NCBI GenBank assembly: GCA_030621995.1
Contig: JAUXGP010000055.1
Coordinates: 1-8,989, forward strand
Direction of reading: 5' to 3'
DNA: 8,989 bases
DNA from: Psychrilyobacter sp.
Lineage (GTDB): Bacteria > Fusobacteriota > Fusobacteriia > Fusobacteriales > Fusobacteriaceae
Of this stretch, positions 1 through 5,379 are shown piece by piece (the stretch's first letter is position 1; every line of letters starts with the position of its first letter). The notes under the pieces are model-generated. The model searched no databases. It worked only from the letters and a program-made list of their open reading frames with translations, and was not told where the DNA came from. The position numbers and the translations under genes were made by a program.

Positions 1-2
1 CA

Positions 3-119
3 GATCACACAAGTAATGGATATAAAAAACTGATAAGAGCTATAGAAAATTTTAATAATCTTTATGATGGTCAAAAAAATATTTTTGATTTAGATATTAG
101 ATGTAAAAATATTCATTAA
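3..119 (+). CDS. 3' end of an unidentified gene entering from the left edge
   Basis: An open frame runs from the window edge to a TAA stop and gives a 38-residue C-terminal tail that starts DHTSNGYKKLIRAIENF and ends DIRCKNIH. It has the mixed charged/hydrophobic composition of a real protein, with an amphipathic helix-like stretch (KKLIRAIENFNNLYD). I do not recognise the family from this short tail. The stop lies 17 nt before the GTG of the next, broken gene, whose Shine-Dalgarno sits directly after it, so the two were probably once co-transcribed. The start and most of the protein are outside the window. Confidence 0.5.
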   Translation, partial: DHTSNGYKKLIRAIENFNNLYDGQKNIFDLDIRCKNIH

Positions 120-136
120 AAAAAAGGAGTTTTAGT

Positions 137-280
137 GTGGAATTGTTTATAAAAGATTTTGGAATAGGATTCCTTGTAGCTGCTCCAGTGAGACCTATAG
201 GAATATTATGCATAAAAAAAGATAAATCGATAATCAAGCCGATTTATCTTTTTATTATCTCTATATTTTTTTCAGTTTAA
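137..280 (+). pseudogene. Truncated LysE/RhtB-type exporter, N-terminal remnant
   Basis: A GTG start follows an AAAAGGAG ribosome binding site (about 123-129) and opens a 47-codon frame. The first 26 residues (VELFIKDFGIGFLVAAPVRP then IGILCI) match the signature first membrane helix of LysE-family amino-acid exporters, which normally reads G-F-x-x-A-x-x-V-G-P-I-G-x-L-C-I. Intact family members have about 200 residues and five or six helices. Here similarity stops after IGILCI and the frame runs straight into a terminator hairpin, giving an unrelated lysine-rich and hydrophobic tail. The usual VGP glycine is also an arginine (VRP). Truncation plus loss of a conserved residue argues for a dead gene. 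A functional leader peptide or small membrane peptide is a less likely alternative. Confidence 0.6.
216..253 (+). terminator. Intrinsic terminator with perfect 14-bp stem
   Basis: The arms 216-229 (AAAAAGATAAATCG) and 240-253 are exact reverse complements around a 10-nt loop, and the right arm ends in a T run. The A run on the left makes it usable from the other strand too. It lies inside the reading frame of the LysE remnant, at the point where homology stops. Confidence 0.75.
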
Positions 281-379
281 TGCCTTGAAACTTTCACTCC
301 TATATTCTGGTCTTTCTAGAAAATTAATTATATATTTTAATTACTATATACATATAAGTTTGATAGACTGCCGCAGTAA

Positions 380-574
380 TCAATCTGTCTTCTTATATTT
401 TTCATACTCCTTTTCCATGGTTTCCGTAGCTTTTTTTAATTTCTCTTGGGATTCTGTATAGATTCTTTTATGAGTGATAATCTCACCACTTTTTTCATTT
501 TGAGATACTCCTGTATAAAATTTTGCCAGAATAAAGATCAGGAAAAGTACTATTAAAAGTTCTATAATTTTCAT
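380..574 (-). CDS. Small single-pass membrane-anchored hypothetical protein (64 aa)
   Basis: The ATG at 574 is preceded on its strand by AGGAGGG with a spacing of 5-6 nt, a near-ideal ribosome binding site, which is the main reason to call it real. Residues 4-18 (IELLIVLFLIFILAK) form one hydrophobic helix that would act as an uncleaved membrane anchor or signal anchor. The remainder (about 20-64) is very hydrophilic and lysine/glutamate rich, ending EKEYEKYKKTD, and is predicted to be helical or coiled-coil. It stands alone, convergent with the upstream remnant and divergent from the DUF503 gene. I know no family or function for it. Likely topology is N-in with a short charged cytoplasmic or surface tail, depending on orientation. 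Confidence 0.65.
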   Translation of the reverse strand: MKIIELLIVLFLIFILAKFYTGVSQNEKSGEIITHKRIYTESQEKLKKATETMEKEYEKYKKTD

Positions 575-730
575 TTTACCCTCCTTTTTTTCAATTTTTT
601 TTGCACTTCATTATTAAAAAATTTCATATAAGAATTCAGCTTGTATAAATTTTGTTCCTTGTTATCTAAATTACCTAAAATAAACAATTATTCCTTTAAA
701 ATAAATTAAGGGTGTAAAGATATCTTTTAT

Positions 731-759
731 TTGTCATAGGAGTAATATGAAACTATAAT
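731..759 (+). promoter_or_regulatory. Sigma-70 type promoter of the DUF503 gene
   Basis: TTGTCA (731-736) and a consensus TATAAT (754-759) are separated by exactly 17 bp. Transcription would start near 766, leaving a leader of only about 13 nt that consists almost entirely of the Shine-Dalgarno (AGGGGGTGAT, 766-775). There is little room for leader-based regulation. Confidence 0.75.
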
Positions 760-778
760 AGAAGCAGGGGGTGATGCT

Positions 779-1066
779 ATGTATGTTGTAGCTGTAAAGA
801 TAGAAATAAGACTTCCTTGGGCCAGGTCTCTTAAGGACAAGAGAATGGTTATAAGGAGCCTTAAGGATAAATTTTTAAAAAGATTTAAGGTACAACTAAC
901 CGAAGTGGGACTTCAGGATGCAAAGGAGAGGGGAATACTTGCCTTTACCCTTGTATCGGAGAGTCAGAAATCTGCCCTGGATCTCCAGGGAAAGATGATC
1001 GATTTTTTTCTGGAGAACTGTGCAGAGGAGATAGTAGAGATAGAAAGATATCTCAATAAGTATTAG
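779..1066 (+). CDS. DUF503 (YlxP-like) family protein
   Basis: This 95-residue protein has the DUF503/YlxP signature: a first beta strand (MYVVAVKIEIRLP), the conserved ARSLKDKRMVIRSLKDK loop-helix (about residues 15-31), RFKVQLTEVGLQD (35-47) and a final strand/helix ending in EIERYL. Members are small alpha/beta proteins of about 90-100 residues. In Firmicutes the family is usually encoded near infB and rbfA and has been linked to ribosome biogenesis, but no precise biochemical activity is settled. The ATG is chosen because AGGGGGTGAT lies 7 nt upstream. The gene is monocistronic here with a strong promoter of its own, away from the translation-factor operon where the family is often found. 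Family assignment is confident; role is open. Confidence 0.85.
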   Translation: MYVVAVKIEIRLPWARSLKDKRMVIRSLKDKFLKRFKVQLTEVGLQDAKERGILAFTLVSESQKSALDLQGKMIDFFLENCAEEIVEIERYLNKY

Positions 1067-1119
1067 CTTCAATATCCACCTTGTTTTAATTTAGGATAGA
1101 GTATGTATTTTATGGTAAA

Positions 1120-1150
1120 TTGCTTTTTCTCAAATTTTAAGGTATATACT
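1120..1150 (+). promoter_or_regulatory. Putative promoter for the 25-aa ORF / DUF3147 unit
   Basis: TTGCTT (1120-1125) is followed after 17 bp by TATATA (1143-1148), which overlaps TATACT (1145-1150, 19-bp spacing). Just downstream, around the expected start of transcription, TGTG (1154-1157) and CACA (1162-1165) form a short dyad around ATTA that could be an operator half-site pair. The evidence is motif match only. Confidence 0.4.
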
Positions 1151-1192
1151 TAGTGTGATTACACATAGAATTTGATAAACAGGAGCTATTTT

Positions 1193-1270
1193 ATGAAAAG
1201 TACAAAAAAATCATTAAAAAAACTTTGGGAGTCCTATTTAGATGACAAACCCAAAATTAGGAGGTATTAA
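1193..1270 (+). CDS. Possible 25-residue basic small protein upstream of DUF3147
   Basis: The ATG at 1193 follows AGGAG (1181-1185) with a 7-nt gap. The frame encodes MKSTKKSLKKLWESYLDDKP followed by KIRRY and stops with TAA at 1268-1270, directly touching the TTG start of the next gene. The last codons contain the Shine-Dalgarno (AGGAGG) of that gene, so its translation would pass through and could couple to the DUF3147 gene. It is strongly basic (nine Lys/Arg) and probably helical. It could be a genuine small protein, a translational-coupling leader, or the residue of a longer gene. I recognise no family. Confidence 0.4.
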   Translation: MKSTKKSLKKLWESYLDDKPKIRRY

Positions 1271-1621
1271 TTGGCTTACTATCTGGTTAAAATTGCTGTT
1301 ACAACATTTTTAATTGTAACAATCTCCGAAAGTGCTAAACGAAGTTCCCTTATTGGAGCTCTACTGGCATCTATTCCATTACTCTCAATACTGGCAATGT
1401 TGTGGCTCTATATAGACACCAAAGACGTCACAAAGGTAAGCGCCTTGTCATCAGGTGTCTTTTGGCTTGTTTTACCTTCCATGGCTTTCTTTGTGGTGTT
1501 GCCACTGCTGTTGAAACAAGGTCTGCACTTTTACCTCAGTATGGTGATTTCGATTGGCGTTACCCTTGGGTGCTACTGGCTCATGATTACTGTTCTAAAT
1601 CATTACGGGATTACACTCTAA
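1271..1621 (+). CDS. DUF3147 family inner-membrane protein
   Basis: This is a 116-residue protein beginning MAYYLVKIAVTT with four hydrophobic helices at about residues 4-20, 27-48, 58-80 and 86-110. The conserved family pattern is visible as TISESAKRSSLIGALLASIP, then LAMLWLYIDT, followed by SSGVFWLVLPS. This matches DUF3147, a family of roughly 110-120-residue integral membrane proteins of unknown function found mainly in Proteobacteria. Start choice: TTG at 1271 sits 6 nt after AGGAGG (1259-1264), with an in-frame stop just upstream, so no ATG alternative exists nearby. It follows the 25-codon ORF without a gap and converges on the SixA-like gene. A transporter-like or stress role is only a guess. 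The family assignment rests on remembered motifs. Confidence 0.75.
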   Translation: MAYYLVKIAVTTFLIVTISESAKRSSLIGALLASIPLLSILAMLWLYIDTKDVTKVSALSSGVFWLVLPSMAFFVVLPLLLKQGLHFYLSMVISIGVTLGCYWLMITVLNHYGITL

Positions 1622-1688
1622 TGTTTATAGAGTACTTAGATAAAAAAACGATTAATTTATTTTACATCTATTTTTCTATTATGTCTTA

Positions 1689-2045
1689 CTAGCATATCGA
1701 TGGTTTTAAGTACCATTCAATATGAAATTTTTCACCGTCTTTTTCGATACAGACGACACCGCCGTTTGCAAATTTAATTACATCTGCGTCTTCATCACCG
1801 GTCGTCAAGTATGAAACGAGTTTTCCCATATATGGCAAATGTCCCACATACATTGTATCATCTGCTTCTAAGAGTGCAGAAAATACTTTAACGTTGTCTT
1901 TAGGATCCATCCCTGACCGTTGGTATACACTGCCATCACCAATTTGATTTGCAAAAATCTGAGCAGTTTCCTCTGCAGACAACGGATGATCTGGGTCTGC
2001 TTCCTTTGCCAGGGCTATACCATGTCGCACAAAATACATAGCCAT
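1689..2045 (-). CDS. SixA-like phosphohistidine phosphatase, internally deleted (118 aa)
   Basis: This is a histidine-phosphatase-superfamily protein. The N-terminus MAMYFVRHGIALAKE carries the catalytic RHG (7-9, phospho-accepting H8). The C-terminal half has the second histidine motif VGHLPYMGKLVSYL (67-80) and the family-typical KFANGGVVCIEKD (91-103). SixA proteins are usually about 150-160 residues. Between PLSAE and the RHG-distal helix ETAQIFANQI, the expected stretch ending in an (H)SGKxRAxQT-like motif is absent. The sequence jumps directly from one to the other near residue 25 (DNA about 1965-1980), so roughly 35-40 residues and the second phosphate-pocket arginine are missing. The frame is intact, with a good AAGGAGGTG site upstream of ATG 2045. 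SixA acts on phosphohistidine of signalling proteins in the cytoplasm. This copy may be inactive or altered. Confidence 0.7.
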   Translation of the reverse strand: MAMYFVRHGIALAKEADPDHPLSAEETAQIFANQIGDGSVYQRSGMDPKDNVKVFSALLEADDTMYVGHLPYMGKLVSYLTTGDEDADVIKFANGGVVCIEKDGEKFHIEWYLKPSIC

Positions 2046-2066
2046 TTTGAGTACACCTCCTTGTCT

Positions 2067-2096
2067 AATATAATATATACTTCACTCTAAATTCAA
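2067..2096 (-). promoter_or_regulatory. Putative promoter of the SixA-like gene
   Basis: On the minus strand TTGAAT (2096-2091) and TATATT (2072-2067) are separated by 18 bp. The Shine-Dalgarno AAGGAGGTG follows at about 2062-2054, upstream of ATG 2045. The -10 region is a TA-rich run offering several registers. Confidence 0.4.
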
Positions 2097-2156
2097 CGTT
2101 GTCAAGTAAATATATGAGTTTTTCTTTTCTTTAATTGACACTCTCAACTTAAAATA

Positions 2157-2184
2157 TTGTCTTTTTTCTTTTACAGGGTATAAT
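2157..2184 (+). promoter_or_regulatory. Promoter of the RtcB gene
   Basis: TTGTCT (2157-2162) and consensus TATAAT (2179-2184) are spaced by 16 bp, and AGGAGG (2193-2198) lies 6 nt before ATG 2205, so the leader would be short. A perfect TTGACA at 2135-2140 lies 38 bp upstream of this -10 and has no well-spaced -10 of its own. No enhancer-type -24/-12 element was noticed, unlike RtcR-controlled rtcB operons. Confidence 0.55.
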
Positions 2185-2204
2185 TAAACATTAGGAGGTT
2201 AATT

Positions 2205-3380
2205 ATGAATATAAAAGGACAGTTTAATACGGCTAAGGTTTTCATTGAAAACCTTGAAAGCGATTGTATCCAGCAGATTAAAAAAATCTGTGATTTGAAA
2301 ATTTTTTCCAAGAATAGGATAAGAATTCTGCCTGATGTTCATTCCGGTAAGGGATCGGTTATCGGATTTACAATGGACTGCTCTCCCTCACCTGATTTCG
2401 TGATTCCAAATATTATTGGCGTAGATATAGGCTGCGGAGTCACAGTTTTGGAACTTGAAGATATTGAGATAGACTTTAGTTCCCTGGACAACTTCATAAG
2501 AAATCAAATCCCCCATGGTCACGATGTAAATAAAAGCTGGAGGCAGGAGGATTTTTCTCGTGAATTCATAAAAAAAATTCAGCTCCTTTCAGATAAAACC
2601 AATACTAAGTTTGACAGGAATATGTCTTCCATTGGATCCTTGGGATCTGGAAACCACTTTATAGAAGTATCTAAAGACCACAACGGCCGAAAATATCTGG
2701 TAGTTCACTCGGGATCAAGACATCTGGGACATCAGACGGCTCAGTATCATCAAAAAATAGCAGAAAGTCACTGCAAAGAGAAGGTTCCCCTGGACTTAAA
2801 GTATCTGGAGGGAAAAGATGTTTCTGAATACCTGGAGGATATGAAAATATGTCAATCTTTTGCCACCCTCAACAGGCTTTTTATGATCTTTAGGATTGCC
2901 CATCATCTGGATCTTGACACTTCATATATAAAGATGGGGGTCTCCCTGACTCTGGATGGAAAACCTCTATATCTTCTGGGTAATAAGTCACCTCTCTGGG
3001 AAAGTATCCACAACTACTTTAACTTTAAAGACTATATCCTGCGAAAGGGGGCCGTCTCTGCTCATAGGGGAGAAAAGCTTATCATCCCCTTTAATATGAG
3101 AGACGGGTCTATAATAGCAAGAGGAAAAGGAAATCCAGACTGGAATTTTTCAGCACCCCATGGGGCAGGAAGAGTTCTTTCCAGAAGAAAGGCCAAAGAT
3201 CTTCTCAATATGGATGAATTTAAAGAGAGTATGAGAGGGATCTATACCTCCTCGGTATCTCGAGGCACTCTGGATGAAGCTCCCAAGGCATACAAGCCCA
3301 AGGATGAAATCATATCCCTTCTGAACCCCTGTGTAGAAATCATCGATGAAATAATCCCCCTTTATAATTTTAAAGCATAA
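2205..3380 (+). CDS. rtcB: RtcB-family RNA ligase (compact form)
   Basis: RtcB enzymes join RNA 2',3'-cyclic phosphate or 3'-phosphate ends to 5'-OH ends using GTP and Mn2+, through a GMP-histidine intermediate, and act in RNA repair. Visible signatures: LPDVHSGKGSVIGF (42-55); IGVDIGCG (71-78) with metal ligands D74 and C77; IGSLGSGNHFIEV (143-155) with N150 and H151; VVHSGSRHLGHQ (166-177) with metal ligand H168; H269 in the SIHNYF motif; AHRGE (286-290); and APHGAGRVLSRRKAK (317-331) with H319 as the expected guanylylated residue. DEAPKAYKP closes the fold. All expected catalytic residues are present. At 391 residues it resembles the shorter RtcB class rather than the ~410-480-residue forms. 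It is monocistronic with a strong AGGAGG site; no rtcA, archease, rtcR or release-factor-like prfH is seen beside it. Confidence 0.93.
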   Translation: MNIKGQFNTAKVFIENLESDCIQQIKKICDLKIFSKNRIRILPDVHSGKGSVIGFTMDCSPSPDFVIPNIIGVDIGCGVTVLELEDIEIDFSSLDNFIRNQIPHGHDVNKSWRQEDFSREFIKKIQLLSDKTNTKFDRNMSSIGSLGSGNHFIEVSKDHNGRKYLVVHSGSRHLGHQTAQYHQKIAESHCKEKVPLDLKYLEGKDVSEYLEDMKICQSFATLNRLFMIFRIAHHLDLDTSYIKMGVSLTLDGKPLYLLGNKSPLWESIHNYFNFKDYILRKGAVSAHRGEKLIIPFNMRDGSIIARGKGNPDWNFSAPHGAGRVLSRRKAKDLLNMDEFKESMRGIYTSSVSRGTLDEAPKAYKPKDEIISLLNPCVEIIDEIIPLYNFKA

Positions 3381-3444
3381 GAAATAAAGGAAAGGGAAAG
3401 ATAAATAAAATTGAAGTAATAAAAATATATATAATGAAATATCA

Positions 3445-3477
3445 AAAAAGAACCAGATTATTTTTCTGGTTCTTTTT
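3445..3477. terminator. Bidirectional terminator between rtcB and the repeat-protein gene
   Basis: The arms 3445-3457 (AAAAAGAACCAGA) and 3465-3477 are perfect complements around a 7-nt loop. The T run on the right serves rtcB, and the A run on the left serves the converging minus-strand gene that stops at 3550. Confidence 0.85.
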
Positions 3478-3549
3478 GTCTATATCTTATGGATTTTAGT
3501 TCCAGAGCAGGTGCCTTAATTACCTACAAGGATTAAAAAAGTCCATTTT

Positions 3550-4176
3550 TTATACTGTTATTACCTCTGCATCCTCATCTGAAGTATCCAATTCTTCTGT
3601 ATCCTCGTCTGAAACATCTAATTTCTCTGTGTCCTCAGCTGAAGTATCTAACTCTTCTGAAATTTTCAGATCTTCTTGAAATTTTAAAAGAGATTTTTCT
3701 ATTTTACTTACAGATATATCACTCATTCCTGCTGACTTTAAAGCTTTTAAAGTCTCTTCGTTTACCTCACTACCAGCATAATCATTGACCAATTTTTCAA
3801 CTAATTTCTCCAGGTCATTGGAATCATATTCAGGTATTAGACTTAAATCCAAATCAGGATTTCTTTCCAACTCCTTTCTTATCTCATTTCTAACTCTTTT
3901 TTTCACCTTAATTTCTTCCTTTTTTTCTTTTTGCTCAGATTTTTCAAGATCTTCATATTCATCTTTTAATTTACCCCAATTTTGTTGGGCATCTTCAGCT
4001 TTTATATTTTTTTCATGTTTTTCTTTTTCAGGTTTATCTCTTTCGGGTTTATCCCTTTCAGGTTTATCTGGTCTCTCTTTTTTACTCTTTTCCCCTTTAT
4101 CTGAGCCCTTAGCATACAGTTCATTTGTCATTGCCAAAGAAGCAACCATTATTACAAGTAACGTTAATCTCTTCAT
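3550..4176 (-). CDS. Secreted, highly charged repeat protein (208 aa), function unknown
   Basis: The N-terminus MKRLTLLVIMVASLAMTNEL followed by YA is a classic signal peptide with an A-x-A-like cleavage site (LYA, after residue 22). The mature protein is therefore exported. It has four parts: a Lys/Glu/Asp/Pro-rich stretch with a KPERD-type pentapeptide repeated three times (about 36-52); a long charged helical or coiled-coil region (about 65-105, QKEKKEEIKVKKRVRNEIRK); a more globular-looking part (about 106-172); and an acidic tail with three ten-residue repeats, ELDTSAEDTE / KLDVSDEDTE / ELDTSDEDAE (175-204). It ends VITV. The start is supported by an AGGGGG site about 6 nt before ATG 4176. 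It could be a periplasmic or surface cation-binding or structural protein; the acidic repeats would suit divalent cation binding, but this is inference. No family recognised. Confidence 0.75.
   Translation of the reverse strand: MKRLTLLVIMVASLAMTNELYAKGSDKGEKSKKERPDKPERDKPERDKPEKEKHEKNIKAEDAQQNWGKLKDEYEDLEKSEQKEKKEEIKVKKRVRNEIRKELERNPDLDLSLIPEYDSNDLEKLVEKLVNDYAGSEVNEETLKALKSAGMSDISVSKIEKSLLKFQEDLKISEELDTSAEDTEKLDVSDEDTEELDTSDEDAEVITV
3565..3654 (-). repeat. Three tandem 30-bp repeats encoding the acidic tail
   Basis: Three consecutive 30-bp units (3565-3594, 3595-3624, 3625-3654) are similar at DNA level and keep frame, each encoding a decapeptide of the form (E/K)LD(T/V)S(D/A)ED(T/A)E. They have diverged mainly at wobble and single positions, so the array is not perfectly fresh. 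Unit loss or gain would change tail length without a frameshift. Confidence 0.8.
4027..4071 (-). repeat. Three tandem 15-bp repeats encoding (K/R)-P-E-R-D units
   Basis: Units 4027-4041, 4042-4056 and 4057-4071 share the pattern TTC(A/G)GGTTTAT + 4 nt on the plus strand and encode the repeated D-K-P-E-R/K block just after the signal peptide. Only a few bases differ between units, which points to recent slippage or recombination. Confidence 0.75.
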
Positions 4177-4207
4177 ATTAATCCCCCTAGTTATTATTAC
4201 TAATAAT

Positions 4208-4213
4208 AGTATA
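4208..4213 (-). promoter_or_regulatory. Possible -10 element for the secreted repeat protein
   Basis: On the minus strand TATACT lies about 30 nt upstream of the ATG. No convincing -35 is found at 16-18 bp (only a T-rich hexamer), so this is a weak call. Confidence 0.25.
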
Positions 4214-4214
4214 C

Positions 4215-4382
4215 AGTATTTTTATGAAAACAAAAAGATTTTAAATCGTCCAGTGCCTTTTAATGAAATTCAATCAGTCATCGTAACACAACCATTTAAA
4301 AATAATTTTAAAAAAATAAACTTTTTTTTTATAAGGAACGTCTAAATAAATGAGGAAATTACTTCTTAATCTTTAATAATAA
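4215..4382. other. Intergenic stretch with no recognisable gene
   Basis: Together with the hairpin and terminator to its right, this fills the 387-bp gap between the secreted-protein gene and the dehydrogenase gene. It is AT-rich with long A and T runs around 4305-4330. The block at about 4245-4300 is less AT-rich than its surroundings and looks like a fragment of something once coding, but every minus-strand frame is interrupted or very short. GGAACGTCTAAATAA at about 4336-4350 has the look of an insertion-sequence end, but no matching partner end or target duplication was found. Confidence 0.3.
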
Positions 4383-4420
4383 AAACCTTGTAGTTAACAA
4401 CTACTATAACAAAAAGGTTT
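4383..4420. other. Hairpin with a one-sided bulge in intergenic DNA
   Basis: AAACCTT (4383-4389) can pair with AAGGTTT (4414-4420), and GTAGTT (4390-4395) with AACTAC (4399-4404) around a 3-nt loop, leaving a 9-nt bulge (4405-4413) on the right side. This is 13 bp of stem in two perfect parts. It is followed by GGCC and then the stronger terminator. It could be a decayed terminator, a small structured RNA element or a mobile-element end; nothing decides between these. Confidence 0.4.
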
Positions 4421-4429
4421 GGCCGAATA

Positions 4430-4462
4430 AAAAAAACAGAATCATAAATATTCTGTTTTTTT
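4430..4462. terminator. Terminator downstream of the dehydrogenase gene
   Basis: The arms 4430-4442 (AAAAAAACAGAAT) and 4450-4462 are perfect complements with a 7-nt loop. The A run at left gives a T tail on the minus strand, so it can terminate the dehydrogenase transcript that stops coding at 4564. The long T tract at right would also work for plus-strand readthrough. Confidence 0.75.
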
Positions 4463-4563
4463 ATTTTTTTTGTAAATTAATTTATTGCCTGTTGAATTTT
4501 ATTATAGAAGTTTTTCTATTAATCTTACTTGTATTTAATTATACAATTCAAAATTTTAAATAA

Positions 4564-5343
4564 TTATTTTTCGATCTCATCCCTCTGCTTATGGATTTGT
4601 GTCCCTGTAGCTTGTTTATTCGGAGTCAGCATCAACTCACATACCTGTACATTTTGCGGCAGTGAAGTCGTATATACAATAACTTCGGCTACATCTTCTG
4701 CTGTCAGGGCTTCTATCCCTGTGTATACATTTGCAGCCTTTTTATCATCTCCTCCAAACCTGATATTTGAAAACGGTGTCTCTACCATCCCCGGCTCTAT
4801 ATTTGTCACCCTGATAGGAGTGTCTATAAGATCTATTCTCATTGCATCGGATAAGGTTTTCACTGCTGCTTTACTGGCACAATAAACTCCTCCACCCGGA
4901 TATGCTCCCCTGCCTGCTGTAGACCCCAAATTCACCACATGCCCATTTAGTTTTGCTGCTAACATGAGAGGTATTATTGTTTTAGACATATACAGCAATC
5001 CCTTTATATTTACATCTATAACATTGTCAAATGAGCTGTATTCACTTTCATGGATCTTATCCATCCCCAATGCTAACCCGGCTGAGTTTACCAGTATATC
5101 TATTTTTTTCCACCTGTCTTCCAATGAATTGATATTATTTTTTACTTCCTCTGCACTGGATATATCTATTTGCAGAAGTTTAACTTCAATATTTTTAAAT
5201 CCAAGTATCTCACTCTTTAATTCCTCTAACCTATCCATCCTTCTAGCCACCAAGATCAAATCATAAGATTTTTCTGCATATCTAAGTGCCGTAGCTCTCC
5301 CTATTCCCGAACTGGCTCCTGTAATTAAAACAATTTTTTTCAT
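4564..5343 (-). CDS. Short-chain dehydrogenase/reductase, YdfG-like NADP-dependent
   Basis: This 259-residue classical SDR is within the normal 250-270 range. It has the Rossmann glycine motif TGASSGIG (8-15); ARR (33-35), whose arginines favour NADP(H); D60-I at the end of the adenine pocket strand; and VNSAG (85-89), a variant of NNAG with the second Asn replaced by Ser. The tetrad is N112, S141, Y154 and K158 (in GSTAGRGAYPGGGVYCASK), and EPGMVETPF (183-191) follows. The motif order and the GMVET segment resemble YdfG/serine 3-dehydrogenase-like enzymes that oxidise 3-hydroxy acids or reduce small aldehydes and ketones; the true substrate cannot be read. It acts in the cytoplasm. ATG 5343 is preceded by AGGGGGGAT. 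The gene is monocistronic, divergent from the alarmone-synthetase-like gene, with a palindrome over its -10. Confidence 0.88.
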   Translation of the reverse strand: MKKIVLITGASSGIGRATALRYAEKSYDLILVARRMDRLEELKSEILGFKNIEVKLLQIDISSAEEVKNNINSLEDRWKKIDILVNSAGLALGMDKIHESEYSSFDNVIDVNIKGLLYMSKTIIPLMLAAKLNGHVVNLGSTAGRGAYPGGGVYCASKAAVKTLSDAMRIDLIDTPIRVTNIEPGMVETPFSNIRFGGDDKKAANVYTGIEALTAEDVAEVIVYTTSLPQNVQVCELMLTPNKQATGTQIHKQRDEIEK

Positions 5344-5379
5344 CTCTATCCCCCCTATCGCATACAGCGAAACATTTTG

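Noticed and set aside
367..377. Short palindrome ACTGC-C-GCAGT after the 64-aa gene
   Set aside because: With 5-bp arms and no T run it is too short to call a terminator or operator.
1402..1692. A 96-codon open frame overlapping the DUF3147 gene in another frame
   Set aside because: It has no ribosome binding site, an arginine/histidine-rich beginning typical of a shadow frame, and the overlapping DUF3147 frame has clear family motifs.
1130..2070. DUF3147/SixA block as a recently transferred island
   Set aside because: Its base composition is only mildly higher in GC than neighbours such as rtcB, and no integrase, repeats or tRNA flank it.
2135..2140. Perfect TTGACA upstream of rtcB as its -35
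   Set aside because: The nearest TATAAT is 38 bp away, and the only closer candidate (TATTGT) is at a 14-bp spacing, so TTGTCT-16-TATAAT is preferred.
3785..4345. Long plus-strand open frame opposite the secreted repeat protein
   Set aside because: It is the antisense of Lys/Glu/Asp-rich codons, giving Ser/Phe/Leu-rich repeats; there is no ribosome binding site and the minus-strand gene has a signal peptide and a good start.
4529..5266. Two plus-strand open frames opposite the dehydrogenase gene
   Set aside because: They are antisense shadows of a gene with complete SDR catalytic motifs, and lack start signals.
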